A stretch of DNA of 64,000 nucleotides from Bacteroidota bacterium. Its GTDB lineage: Bacteria; Bacteroidota; Bacteroidia; Bacteroidales; JAAUTT01. The DNA lies in NCBI GenBank assembly GCA_023429135.1, contig JAEYWD010000037.1, positions 13,124-77,123 of the forward strand, written 5' to 3'. Below the pieces are notes generated by a model that saw only the letters and a program-made list of their open reading frames with translations, made no database searches and was not told the origin of the DNA. Shown one piece after another: positions 28,289 through 36,512 of the stretch; within the stretch, counting starts at the first letter, position 1; each line of letters starts with the position of its first letter. A program made the position numbers and the translations under genes.

Positions 28289-29557
28289 TTAGAGTATAAT
28301 ATACATTATGGCGCCTGCAAAATATCCTAATAAAGCCAGAATGGAAATGTTTTTTAGATACCATATAAAATTTATTTTTTCCATTCCCATGGCAGCAACA
28401 CCTGCGGCTGATCCAATAATCAGAGCACTGCCACCGGTTCCTGTGCAATAAGCCATAAAAATCCAAAGCGAGTGATCAGTAGGGTAGGTGCTCAGATCGA
28501 ACATACCCTGGGCTGCTGCTACAAGCGGAACGTTGTCGATAACTGCTGAAAATAAACCAATCGTAATATTCAGGAGATAATCTCCTGGCAATGCCTGCTG
28601 TATAACTCTTGCTAGGGTTACAAGAATTCCGGTTGTTTGAAGGGCCGAAATGCTCAACAATATTCCGGCAAAGAATAAAATACTTGGCAAATCGATTTTT
28701 CTGATGGTATAAGCTACGGTATATTTGTTTCTGATATCCTCTTGTTTATTTCGATGCAGAATTTCTATAGTAATCCAGAAAATTCCCAAACCAAGTAGAA
28801 TTCCCATGAAAGGTGGTAAATGGGTGATTGTTTTGAAAACAGGTACCATCATTAATAACCCGATACCGAGAAAAAAAACGATGTTTCTTTCGAACTTGTC
28901 AGAACTTTTTTCTTCATCTTTATTCTTAACAAACTGAGGTTTTGTGGCTGTCTTTCTAAGTCTTAATGACGAATAAACCAGCGGAACCAGCAGGCAAGTT
29001 AAGCTAGGAACTATTAGATCGGTGATGACTTTGGAAGCTGAAATTTGTTCTCCGATCCACAACATAGTGGTGGTTACATCACCAATAGGAGACCAGGCCC
29101 CACCTGCATTGGCAGCTATAATAACCAACCCGGTAAAGTGAAGTCTTATTTTCTTATCGTCTACAAGTTTTCGGAGAAGAGTTACCATAACTATGGTGGT
29201 GGTAAGATTATCCAGAATTGCAGACAGAAAAAAAGTGAGAATACTGGTAATCCAAAGTAATTTTACAGTATGCCTGGTTTTAATTCTATTAACGATAATG
29301 TCAAACCCTTCGTGAGAATCTATTAATTCTACAATGGCCATTGCCCCCATCAGGAACAGCAATATTTCCGAAATTTCCCCTAAATGCGAAATCAGATGTT
29401 CATTCGTAAGATGAAAATCGGCAGAGAAATTAGCCAGTATTGTCCAGGTAATGACACCTCCGATTAGAGCAGGTCCTGATTTATTTATCTTCAGTGGATG
29501 TTCAAAAATGATGAGTATATAAGCAACTACGAATGCTAAAACAATAAGAAATTCCAT
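28289..29557 (-). CDS. nhaD: NhaD-type Na+/H+ antiporter
   Basis: The 422-residue protein has 11-12 membrane helices and sequence blocks typical of NhaD in the ion transporter superfamily: FEHPLKINKSGPALIGG near the start, FFLSAILDNLTTTIVMVTLL (discontinuous helix), NAGGAWSPIGDVTTTMLW and, near the end, IDNVPLVAAAQGMF and GTGGSALIIGSAAG. It exchanges cytoplasmic Na+ for external protons. A TAAATTTG box (forward 29593-29600) lies about 38 bases upstream, facing this gene. The next gene is divergent, 54 bases away. Confidence 0.9.
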   Translation of the reverse strand: MEFLIVLAFVVAYILIIFEHPLKINKSGPALIGGVITWTILANFSADFHLTNEHLISHLGEISEILLFLMGAMAIVELIDSHEGFDIIVNRIKTRHTVKLLWITSILTFFLSAILDNLTTTIVMVTLLRKLVDDKKIRLHFTGLVIIAANAGGAWSPIGDVTTTMLWIGEQISASKVITDLIVPSLTCLLVPLVYSSLRLRKTATKPQFVKNKDEEKSSDKFERNIVFFLGIGLLMMVPVFKTITHLPPFMGILLGLGIFWITIEILHRNKQEDIRNKYTVAYTIRKIDLPSILFFAGILLSISALQTTGILVTLARVIQQALPGDYLLNITIGLFSAVIDNVPLVAAAQGMFDLSTYPTDHSLWIFMAYCTGTGGSALIIGSAAGVAAMGMEKINFIWYLKNISILALLGYFAGAIMYIIL

Positions 29558-29611
29558 AATTTAAATGTTTGAAAAACCAAAAAGTAAAAGTGCAAATTTA
29601 GATTTATATTT

Positions 29612-30292
29612 ATGTTTTTAATTAAGAAAAAGGTTATGCTTAAAATTGGCAGGACGCTGCTTATTATTACTCTGCTATTAATTCTTGTGATTTATGCAAT
29701 TAACATTTATATCAGCCATATATCCAAGAATTCAATGTTTTCAAAGGTCCACGACCTTCCTTCCACATATGTGGCCCTGGTTTTGGGGGCGCATGTTTCC
29801 AAAGAAGGGACACCATCAAACTTTTTACAGGATAGGTTGGATATTGCATTGCAACTTTACAGGCAAAATAAAGTGAAACGGTTACTGCTTTCGGGCGATC
29901 ATGGCTCTCTTGGGTACGATGAGGTAAATAATATGCGGAACTATTTGTTTGAAAAGGGTGTTAAAACAAACGATATTTTTCTCGATCATGCTGGCTTCGA
30001 TACTTATAATTCCATTGTAAGAGCAAAGGATATTTTTGGAATACACGAAATGATAATCGTTTCGCAGGAATTCCATTTAAGAAGAGCACTTTATATTGCT
30101 GAAAAGAAAGGCGTAAAAGCCTGGGGAATAGTAGCCGACCAGTCGGATTACGGTTCTCTCAGGTATTTAAATTTTAGAGAAAAAATTGCTTGTGTAAAGG
30201 CTTTTATGGAGGTATTAATCAACAGAGAACCAAAATTTCGGGGAGAGAAGATTCCCATTACCGGAGATAGTAGAAAAAGTTATGACAAGTAA
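29612..30292 (+). CDS. SanA/YdcF-like DUF218 membrane protein
   Basis: The 226-residue protein has one N-terminal membrane helix (about 12-32) and then the ElyC/SanA/YdcF (DUF218) domain. Its core motifs are ALVLGAHV, LLLSGDHG, DEVNNMRNYLFEKGV, DHAGFDTYNSI and VSQEFHLRRALYIA. SanA-type proteins are inner-membrane proteins with the domain in the periplasm, linked to envelope permeability and vancomycin exclusion at high temperature. An internal ATG at 29636 is an alternative start. It is divergent from nhaD and followed by a 374-base gap. Confidence 0.88.
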   Translation: MFLIKKKVMLKIGRTLLIITLLLILVIYAINIYISHISKNSMFSKVHDLPSTYVALVLGAHVSKEGTPSNFLQDRLDIALQLYRQNKVKRLLLSGDHGSLGYDEVNNMRNYLFEKGVKTNDIFLDHAGFDTYNSIVRAKDIFGIHEMIIVSQEFHLRRALYIAEKKGVKAWGIVADQSDYGSLRYLNFREKIACVKAFMEVLINREPKFRGEKIPITGDSRKSYDK

Positions 30293-30666
30293 AACTGGTT
30301 GCTGAATGACTAATTTTAGTAATTCTTATTTAAACTTATTTCAAATTAGGTTTTTTCTAAACAAAGTTTGTTGACTTTATCCAATTAAAAATCAAACACA
30401 TTTTCTTCTTAAAACCACATTTTGTACAATCGTTTGTACATTGTTATTTCATTCACAATTAGGAAGTAACAAAAATTAAATAATTTTGGCCATGCAAACA
30501 TATACTTGCAATTCAAAACGAGTACTATTAACCTAGACGCCTGAATATGATTCTTTCTTATATGATAATTCACATTTTTTTTGATTGGAATATGCCCGAA
30601 ATTTCTCAACCATTATGCAATTACTGTTATAATGTCGCATAGAAAACGGAATAACTACAAACTAAC
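30293..30666. other. Intergenic region ahead of the hdr-flx operon
   Basis: This AT-rich 374-base gap has no convincing gene. It holds the TGTACAA dyad at 30423-30440 and a second AT-rich stretch before hdrC. I could not pick one clear -33/-7 pair; TATACTTG at 30501-30508 is one mismatch from the -7 consensus. Confidence 0.5.
30423..30440. promoter_or_regulatory. Dyad TGTACAA-N4-TTGTACA, possible operator
   Basis: A perfect 7-base inverted repeat with spacer TCGT lies 227 bases upstream of hdrC. The size and spacing fit a dimeric winged-helix repressor. The shape resembles Rex operators (TTGTGAA-N4-TTCACAA) but the half-sites differ, so the factor is not identified. Confidence 0.4.
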
Positions 30667-31218
30667 ATGAGCGATTCACACAATACCCTTAGCTTTACAA
30701 AAAAGCTGGCCGCTTCAACCGGTGTTGAAATAAACCGCTGTTACCAATGCGGCAAATGTTCGGCAGGTTGCCCTATGTCTGTCGATATGGATCTTCCGCC
30801 CAGCGTTATTTTAAGGCATTTACAGACTAACGATGAAAAGCTGGTTCAGAAAGCAGTGCAGTCGCTCGCTATTTGGCTTTGCCTGAGCTGCGAAACCTGC
30901 CTATGCCGCTGCCCCATGGAAATAGAGACTGCCAAAGTTATGGACTACCTCCGTGAAGAATCCCTGAGAACGAAACAGGTGAATCCGAAAGCCCGAAAAA
31001 TTGTAGCTTTTCATAAATCATTCCTGTCATCGGTTAAAAATAACGGGCGACTGTTTGAAATTGGCCTGATTCTCAAGTATAAATTTGCATCGGGCGATTT
31101 GCTGAAAGATATGGTGCTTGCACCTTCGATGTTTCTCAAAGGCAAGTTGCATCTGTGGCCCGAACGCATCAAAAATAAAATTAAGCTGCATGACACTGGC
31201 AGCAAACCTGTTCACTAA
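30667..31218 (+). CDS. hdrC: Heterodisulfide reductase subunit C-like iron-sulfur protein
   Basis: The 183-residue protein carries two [4Fe-4S] binding motifs: Cys 25, 28, 31, 35 (CYQCGKCSAGCP) and Cys 72, 75, 78, 82 (CLSCETCLCRCP). This is the HdrC plan, which passes electrons between HdrA and the HdrB active site. The protein is soluble and cytoplasmic, with no membrane helix, unlike the HdrE/DsrM-linked forms. It opens a seven-gene run, with hdrB 16 bases downstream. The base composition of this whole run is visibly more GC-rich than the flanks. Confidence 0.92.
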   Translation: MSDSHNTLSFTKKLAASTGVEINRCYQCGKCSAGCPMSVDMDLPPSVILRHLQTNDEKLVQKAVQSLAIWLCLSCETCLCRCPMEIETAKVMDYLREESLRTKQVNPKARKIVAFHKSFLSSVKNNGRLFEIGLILKYKFASGDLLKDMVLAPSMFLKGKLHLWPERIKNKIKLHDTGSKPVH

Positions 31219-31234
31219 TTCTGGTAATTATTAA

Positions 31235-32089
31235 ATGAATAAAAATATGTCTGTAGCTGTTTATCCCGGGTGTTCACTAAACGGGTCCTCGCGGGAATAT
31301 ATGGAATCGCTGAGAGCTGTGCTTGGTTCTCTCGAAATTCCTCTTAATGAAGTCGACGACTGGAATTGCTGTGGAGCAACAGCCGCGCACAACATTGATC
31401 ACGATATGGCTGTTGTTTTGCCTTCGCGAATTTTAGCACAGACAGCGAAAGACGGATACAGTGATTTGCTGGTCCCTTGTGCAGCCTGCTATAATCGCCT
31501 CAGGAATATTCAGACAGAAATAAAAGATTCTCCCGAAATCAGAGAAAAAGCTTCACTGTTGCTAAATCAGGAAATCAACACACCAGACTCTATTGTGAAT
31601 ATTCTGGAATATCTCCAGTCAACGGTAATGTCCCGACTGGAAAGCAAATCGCTTCAGCCACTTGGTAAAAAAGTGGCTTGTTATTATGGTTGTCTGCTGG
31701 TCCGTCCCCAGGGTATTTCGGATGAAAAACAGATAGAAGACCCACAAGGCATGGATGAGATTATGATAAAACTGGGGGCTGAGCCCATCAACTGGGCTTT
31801 CAAAACGGAATGTTGTGGCGCTGGTTTTTCGGTTTCGAAAACTGAAACTGTTACCCGGCTCTCTTCCGAAATTCTTATTGATGCTGCCGATCGTGGTGCC
31901 GAAGCTATAATTGTAGCTTGCCCCATGTGCCATTCCAACCTCGATATGCGTCGTAAGGAAATTGAGAAACACAGCGGCAGAAAGTTTGATATTCCTGTGC
32001 TTTACATCACACAGGCGATTGGCCTCGCATTAGGCATTTCTGCTAAAAACCTTGGATTACAACGACATTTTGTTCCAGTTAAATTATAA
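31235..32089 (+). CDS. hdrB: Heterodisulfide reductase subunit B-like protein (two CCG domains)
   Basis: The 284-residue protein contains both cysteine-rich CCG domains of HdrB. The first has Cys 13, Cys 45-46 and Cys 82/85 (YPGCS, WNCCGA, PCAAC). The second has Cys 153, Cys 193-194 and Cys 229/232 (YYGCL, ECCGAG, CPMC). The paired cysteine sets bind the two noncubane [4Fe-4S] clusters where a disulfide is cleaved, so all catalytic ligands appear to be present. It ends six bases before hdrA. The natural disulfide substrate in a non-methanogen is unknown; DsrC has been proposed in Desulfovibrio, but no dsr gene is in this window. Confidence 0.93.
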   Translation: MNKNMSVAVYPGCSLNGSSREYMESLRAVLGSLEIPLNEVDDWNCCGATAAHNIDHDMAVVLPSRILAQTAKDGYSDLLVPCAACYNRLRNIQTEIKDSPEIREKASLLLNQEINTPDSIVNILEYLQSTVMSRLESKSLQPLGKKVACYYGCLLVRPQGISDEKQIEDPQGMDEIMIKLGAEPINWAFKTECCGAGFSVSKTETVTRLSSEILIDAADRGAEAIIVACPMCHSNLDMRRKEIEKHSGRKFDIPVLYITQAIGLALGISAKNLGLQRHFVPVKL

Positions 32090-32095
32090 TATAAA

Positions 32096-34099
32096 ATGGC
32101 AAGAATAGGAGTATTTATTTGTCATTGCGGCGAAAATATAGGTGGTACAGTCGATTGCAACAAAGTTGCAAAATCGGCCGAATCGTTCGATGGTGTTGTC
32201 TTCAGTACCGACTATAAATATATGTGTTCCGATCCGGGGCAAACGCTGATTAAACAGGCCATTGCCGAGCACAAACTCACAGGTGTGGTGGTAGGAGCCT
32301 GCTCTCCTCGTATGCACGAGCCTACCTTCCGTAAAACCTGCTCCGAGGCCGGCGTAAACGGTTATATGTGCGAAATGGCGAACCTGCGCGAACATTGTTC
32401 CTGGGTGCACGAAAAAGGGGAAGCCACCACAAACAAAGCCACCGATCTGGTGCGTATGCTTGTAGGAAAGGTAAAGAACAACAAGCCCCTGTCGCCCATC
32501 AAAGTGCCTGTGAGTAAAACCGCACTTGTGATTGGCGGCGGTATTGCGGGCATCCAAACCAGTCTTGATATTGCCAATGCCGGACATAAAGTGGTTCTGA
32601 TTGAGAAGCAGCCGTCTATTGGCGGACACATGTCGCAGCTTTCGGAGACTTTCCCTACGCTTGACTGTTCTCAGTGTATTCTTACACCCCGTATGGTGGA
32701 AGTAGCACAGCATCCTAACATCGAGCTTATTACCTATGCCGAGCTTGAGAGTCTGGATGGTTTTATAGGGAATTTCAAAGCCCGTATACGTAAAAAAGCA
32801 AAGAGTATCGACGAGAAACTCTGCACTGGCTGCGGGTTATGTACAACCAAGTGCCCTACCAAAAAGATACCTGGAGAGTTTAACGAGAAGCTGGGTAACC
32901 GAACTGCCATTTATGTTCCTTTTCCGCAAGCAGTGCCTAATAAGCCGGTAATTGATAAAAATAATTGCACCTACTATCAGAAAGGAAAATGTCGCATCTG
33001 CGAAAAATTCTGTCCTACGCAGGCTATTCGCTTCGATCAACCTGACGAGATTATAGAGCGTTCAGTTGGTGCTGTTGTTGTTGCCACCGGTTTTGAGGTT
33101 AAAGGAACCGATTTCTTCCCTGAATACGGTTATGGTAAATATGCCGATGTGATTACAGGCTTGCAGTTCGAGCGTCTTGCTTCGGCATCGGGACCCACTT
33201 TTGGAGAGATACGCCGTCCTTCGGATGGTAAAATTCCTGAAAGGATTGTGTTTCTTGCCTGCGCCGGCTCTCGCGATCCGGCAAAAGGCATAAAATACTG
33301 CTCCAAAATTTGCTGCATGTACACGGCCAAACATGCAATGCTTTACAAGCACAAAGTGCATCATGGCGATGCGTACGTTTTCTACATGGATATCCGTGCT
33401 GCCGGAAAGATGTACGACGAATTTACCCGCCGTGCCATTGAAGAAGACGAAGTGAAATATATCCGGGGCCGTGTTTCGCGTATTTATGAGAAAAACGGAA
33501 AGTTGATTGTAAAAGGGGCCGATACTTTGCTCGGAGCCATGCCTGTGGAAGTTGAAGCCGATATGGTGGTGCTTGCCACGGCAAGTGTAGCTCATAACGA
33601 TGCTGCCGATCTGGCTCAGAAGTTGCATGTATCGTACGACGAAAACAATTTCTTCGTGGAAGCTCATCCTAAGCTCAAACCCGTAGAGACAAATACCGCA
33701 GGCATATTTCTGGCCGGTGCCTGCCAATCACCACGCGATATTCCCGAAACCGTTGCTATGGCTTCAGGAGCTGCCAGTAAAATCCTGGGTTTGTTCTCGC
33801 AGAACGAACTCACCCGCGAACCGGTGGTGGCAGTGGTGAACCGTACCGCACCTCCTGTATTCTCAACCTGTGTGGGTTGCTTTATGTGCCAGTCAGTTTG
33901 TCCGTACCAGGCCATCGAAAAGGAAGAGATTAAGAACCGTGCCGGCGAAACAATTAAGACTGTTGCAAAGGTGAATCCCGGATTATGCCAGGGTTGCGGA
34001 ACCTGTGTGGCTTTCTGTCGGTCCAAGTCGATCGATATCCAGGGTTTCTCGAACGAACAAATGGTAGAAGAAGTTTTTGCTTTGCTCAATAACGATTAA
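32096..34099 (+). CDS. hdrA: Heterodisulfide reductase subunit A-like flavoprotein
   Basis: The 667-residue protein has the HdrA features in order: an N-terminal iron-sulfur region (HCGENIGG, about 10-17), an FAD-binding Rossmann motif (GGGIAG, 147-152), and the CSQC pair (191, 194). Ferredoxin motifs follow at Cys 243/246/249/253 and Cys 291/299/302/306, with two more near the C-terminus (CVGCFMCQSVCP and CQGCGTCVAFC). In known complexes this FAD is the bifurcating flavin that splits electron pairs between ferredoxin and the disulfide-reducing branch. It is co-directional and almost contiguous with hdrB (6 bases) and flxD (1 base). Confidence 0.94.
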   Translation: MARIGVFICHCGENIGGTVDCNKVAKSAESFDGVVFSTDYKYMCSDPGQTLIKQAIAEHKLTGVVVGACSPRMHEPTFRKTCSEAGVNGYMCEMANLREHCSWVHEKGEATTNKATDLVRMLVGKVKNNKPLSPIKVPVSKTALVIGGGIAGIQTSLDIANAGHKVVLIEKQPSIGGHMSQLSETFPTLDCSQCILTPRMVEVAQHPNIELITYAELESLDGFIGNFKARIRKKAKSIDEKLCTGCGLCTTKCPTKKIPGEFNEKLGNRTAIYVPFPQAVPNKPVIDKNNCTYYQKGKCRICEKFCPTQAIRFDQPDEIIERSVGAVVVATGFEVKGTDFFPEYGYGKYADVITGLQFERLASASGPTFGEIRRPSDGKIPERIVFLACAGSRDPAKGIKYCSKICCMYTAKHAMLYKHKVHHGDAYVFYMDIRAAGKMYDEFTRRAIEEDEVKYIRGRVSRIYEKNGKLIVKGADTLLGAMPVEVEADMVVLATASVAHNDAADLAQKLHVSYDENNFFVEAHPKLKPVETNTAGIFLAGACQSPRDIPETVAMASGAASKILGLFSQNELTREPVVAVVNRTAPPVFSTCVGCFMCQSVCPYQAIEKEEIKNRAGETIKTVAKVNPGLCQGCGTCVAFCRSKSIDIQGFSNEQMVEEVFALLNND

Positions 34100-34100
34100 A

Positions 34101-34532
34101 ATGGAAAACAATGTCAAAGTAGTTGCCTTTGTCTGCAACTGGTGTACTTATGCCGGAGCCGATTTAACAGGTACCAGCCGCATAAAATATTCATCGGATG
34201 TGAAGATTGTGCGTTTTCCCTGCACGGGACGTATCGATTTTATGCTGCTGATGAAAGCCTTTGCCGAGGGGGCTGATGGAATCATCGTTTCGGGATGTCA
34301 TCCAAACGATTGTCACTATACATCGGGCAACTTTCATGCACGCCGCCGCTGGATTGTCCTCAAAAGCGTGCTCGAGACTTTTGGAATCGACACCCGCCGT
34401 ATTCAGTTCTCCTGGGTTTCGGCTGCTGAAGGAGCCAAGTGGGCCGAAATTGTAAATACAACCGTGGAAAGGATTAAGGAATTGGGACCTTATACAGAGT
34501 ACAGGGATTTGGCGGGGGTGGAAGCCCCCTAG
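34101..34532 (+). CDS. flxD: MvhD/FlxD-like iron-sulfur subunit linking HdrA to the flavin oxidoreductase
   Basis: The 143-residue protein matches the MvhD family: FVCNWCTYAGADLTGTSR at the N-terminus, RFPCTGRID, then SGCHPNDCHYTSGN and a basic RRRW segment. MvhD-type subunits bind a [2Fe-2S] cluster and hand electrons to HdrA. I take the ATG at 34101, one base after the hdrA stop, over an upstream ATG inside hdrA. The last residues (GVEAP) and the TAG come from a palindromic intergenic repeat at 34508-34553, so the native C-terminus appears to have been replaced or extended by it. Confidence 0.9.
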   Translation: MENNVKVVAFVCNWCTYAGADLTGTSRIKYSSDVKIVRFPCTGRIDFMLLMKAFAEGADGIIVSGCHPNDCHYTSGNFHARRRWIVLKSVLETFGIDTRRIQFSWVSAAEGAKWAEIVNTTVERIKELGPYTEYRDLAGVEAP

Positions 34533-34553
34533 ATCCCCTAAAGGGGGACCTGA
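34508..34553. repeat. CCCCTAAAGGGG-type palindromic intergenic repeat
   Basis: GGGGGTGG-AAG-CCCCC followed by TAGATCCCCTAAAGGGGGAC forms two overlapping hairpins. Repeats of this kind recur between genes in many Bacteroidota genomes. Its left part is read as codons of flxD, including the stop. It also puts a hairpin in the operon mRNA between flxD and flxC. Confidence 0.6.
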
Positions 34554-34599
34554 TATGCGCGTAATTGTAATGTGTCACAATGTTCTAAAAATTTTTAAG

Positions 34600-35400
34600 A
34601 TGGAAAAATTGCATCAAATAGCTTCGGAGTTGCTTTCTTCAGGGAAGGTAAAGCTGGTGATCGGTTACGAAAAGGGTACCGGTGACAAACGAAGACCTGC
34701 CTTTGTCAGCAACGTTAACGCTGTTGACCGACTAGTTTTCGATAGACATTGCAGTCATAATTTATCAGTATATCTTACAAAACCTGAATATAAGAATACC
34801 ACTTATATTGCCATATTCGCAACGCCCTTGACAATGCGGTCGGTTGTGCGTTTGGCAGGTGAAAACCAGTTTCCTGGAAAAAATCTGAGTTTTATTGTTT
34901 TGGATCAGGATCAAAATCTATCCTTAATTGAAGGTGTTGAGGCTTTGGCTAATCACGTGGGACAGGAAAAAATTGTTCCATCGGAAGTTCATGCGGAATT
35001 ACTGGCAAAATTTGAAAGCATGAGCCGCGAAGAGCGTTTTGCCTTCTGGAAAGAACAACTTTCCAACTGCATCAAATGCTATGCGTGCCGTGCTGCCTGT
35101 CCTATGTGTTATTGCTCCCGCTGCACGGTGGAAGTGAACCAGCCTCAGTGGATATCGGTTCCATCAACGTTACAGGGCAATTTCGAATACCATATCATGC
35201 GAGCCATGCACATGGCAGGAAGGTGCGTGGATTGCGGCTCATGTGAAGCTGCCTGTCCGCTGGGTGTACCTCTGAATTTAATTACCCGGCGCATGATCAA
35301 AGACATAGAAGCGAGCCTTGGACCCGACATCGTTTCTATGGATACCAAAAGTGTTTTAAACACCTTTCAACCGAACGACAAAGAGAATTTTATCCGATAA
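34600..35400 (+). CDS. flxC: FlxC-like 4Fe-4S dicluster protein
   Basis: This protein of about 266 residues has a coenzyme-F420-hydrogenase-beta-like or unknown N-terminal part (about 1-150) and two C-terminal cluster motifs. The first is a cysteine-dense CIKCYACRAACPMCYCSRC and the second is CVDCGSCEAACP, ending in a helical LITRRMIKDIE tail. It fits the FlxC position of HdrABC-FlxABCD complexes, an electron wire between FlxB and FlxD/HdrA. I choose ATG 34600 (protein starting MEKLHQIASE) because the 45 bases above it directly follow the intergenic repeat; ATG 34555 would add 15 residues. flxB follows two bases after the stop. Confidence 0.82.
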   Translation: MEKLHQIASELLSSGKVKLVIGYEKGTGDKRRPAFVSNVNAVDRLVFDRHCSHNLSVYLTKPEYKNTTYIAIFATPLTMRSVVRLAGENQFPGKNLSFIVLDQDQNLSLIEGVEALANHVGQEKIVPSEVHAELLAKFESMSREERFAFWKEQLSNCIKCYACRAACPMCYCSRCTVEVNQPQWISVPSTLQGNFEYHIMRAMHMAGRCVDCGSCEAACPLGVPLNLITRRMIKDIEASLGPDIVSMDTKSVLNTFQPNDKENFIR

Positions 35401-35402
35401 GT

Positions 35403-36431
35403 ATGCAAACTGAAACTTATACCATCACGGAGAGCAATCTTCAAAAACTGCTGCAGGAGTTGCTGACCTCTGGGCAAAAAGTTGTTGCGCCGGTTCGTAA
35501 AAACAATAAGGTTCTTTTTAATAAAATTAAATCGGCCACCGAAGTTTGCTCCGACCATGTTCAAACTGCACTGTCGGCCAAACACCTTGCTTTTCCCCGC
35601 ACCGAAGTTTTGCTTCAATACAAAAAAACGGGTAAGGATGTAGTGATCACCGATTTCCCTTTTGATGAAATTTCGCAAACCATATTATGGGGTTCCCGGC
35701 CATGCGATGCTGCAGGATTTGCTCCACTCGACGGCATTTTCAACTGGGACTGCAAAGACGATATTTACAACAAGCGCAAAGAACATCTCACCATCATCAG
35801 CTTTTCGTGTACAAAACACGATGATGCCTGTTTCTGCACATCGGTGGGAGGCGGTCCGGGAAATACAGCAGGGAGCGATATGCTGATAACTCCAATGGGC
35901 AATGGTTCCAATATTGCGGAGGTTTTCACCGAAAAAGGGAAAGAGATTTTAGAAAAATATTTTTCTTTTTTCGAGACCGGAACCACCGAAAACAAAGAAC
36001 ACCACCTTACAAAAATTGAAAAGGTTTTTGATACCGATGAAATTAAAGCCAAAGTAGAAGCTTTTTTTGAGAGTGATGTCTGGAGAGAACAATCGGCCCG
36101 ATGCATGGGGTGCGGTGCCTGCGCTTATGTTTGTCCGGCATGTGCCTGTTTCGATATTCAGGACGACAAGCACGGAAGTAAAGGCAGTCGTTTACGTTGC
36201 TGGGATTCGTGCGGATTTCAGCTATTCACGCTGCATACATCGGGGCATAATCCACGCGAAACACAAGCCCGTCGTTGGCGACAACGGGTGATGCACAAAT
36301 TCTTGTATATGCCCGAAAGAATTAATGTGGTAGGATGCTCAGGCTGCGGCCGTTGCTCCAGGGCTTGTCCCGCGGATATGAATCTGCTGGAGCATCTGGA
36401 AGGGATTGCAAAAAAGGAAGCAGAGAATTGA
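35403..36431 (+). CDS. flxB: FlxB / AsrA-like 4Fe-4S protein
   Basis: The 342-residue protein resembles anaerobic sulfite reductase subunit A and the beta subunit of sulfhydrogenases. It has an N-terminal domain with the blocks WGSRPCDAAGF and SCTKHDDACFCTSVGG, and two C-terminal ferredoxin motifs, CMGCGACAYVCPACACFD (about 234-251) and CSGCGRCSRACP (about 313-324). In Flx complexes this subunit carries electrons from the NADH-oxidising FlxA. It starts two bases after flxC. AsrABC itself is excluded because no sirohaem sulfite reductase subunit C follows. Confidence 0.85.
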   Translation: MQTETYTITESNLQKLLQELLTSGQKVVAPVRKNNKVLFNKIKSATEVCSDHVQTALSAKHLAFPRTEVLLQYKKTGKDVVITDFPFDEISQTILWGSRPCDAAGFAPLDGIFNWDCKDDIYNKRKEHLTIISFSCTKHDDACFCTSVGGGPGNTAGSDMLITPMGNGSNIAEVFTEKGKEILEKYFSFFETGTTENKEHHLTKIEKVFDTDEIKAKVEAFFESDVWREQSARCMGCGACAYVCPACACFDIQDDKHGSKGSRLRCWDSCGFQLFTLHTSGHNPRETQARRWRQRVMHKFLYMPERINVVGCSGCGRCSRACPADMNLLEHLEGIAKKEAEN

Positions 36432-36512
36432 GAAGGTGTGAAGATGAGAATTTAGTATTAGAGAAGTTATGAATGTGAAATAATAAATGACTTAGTAAAA
36501 CATAGATAAACC

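Noticed and set aside
32084..33727. Long minus-strand open frames (over 200 codons) opposite hdrA
   Set aside because: They mirror the third-codon bias of the GC-richer hdrA gene, have no family features, and hdrA itself has complete cofactor motifs.
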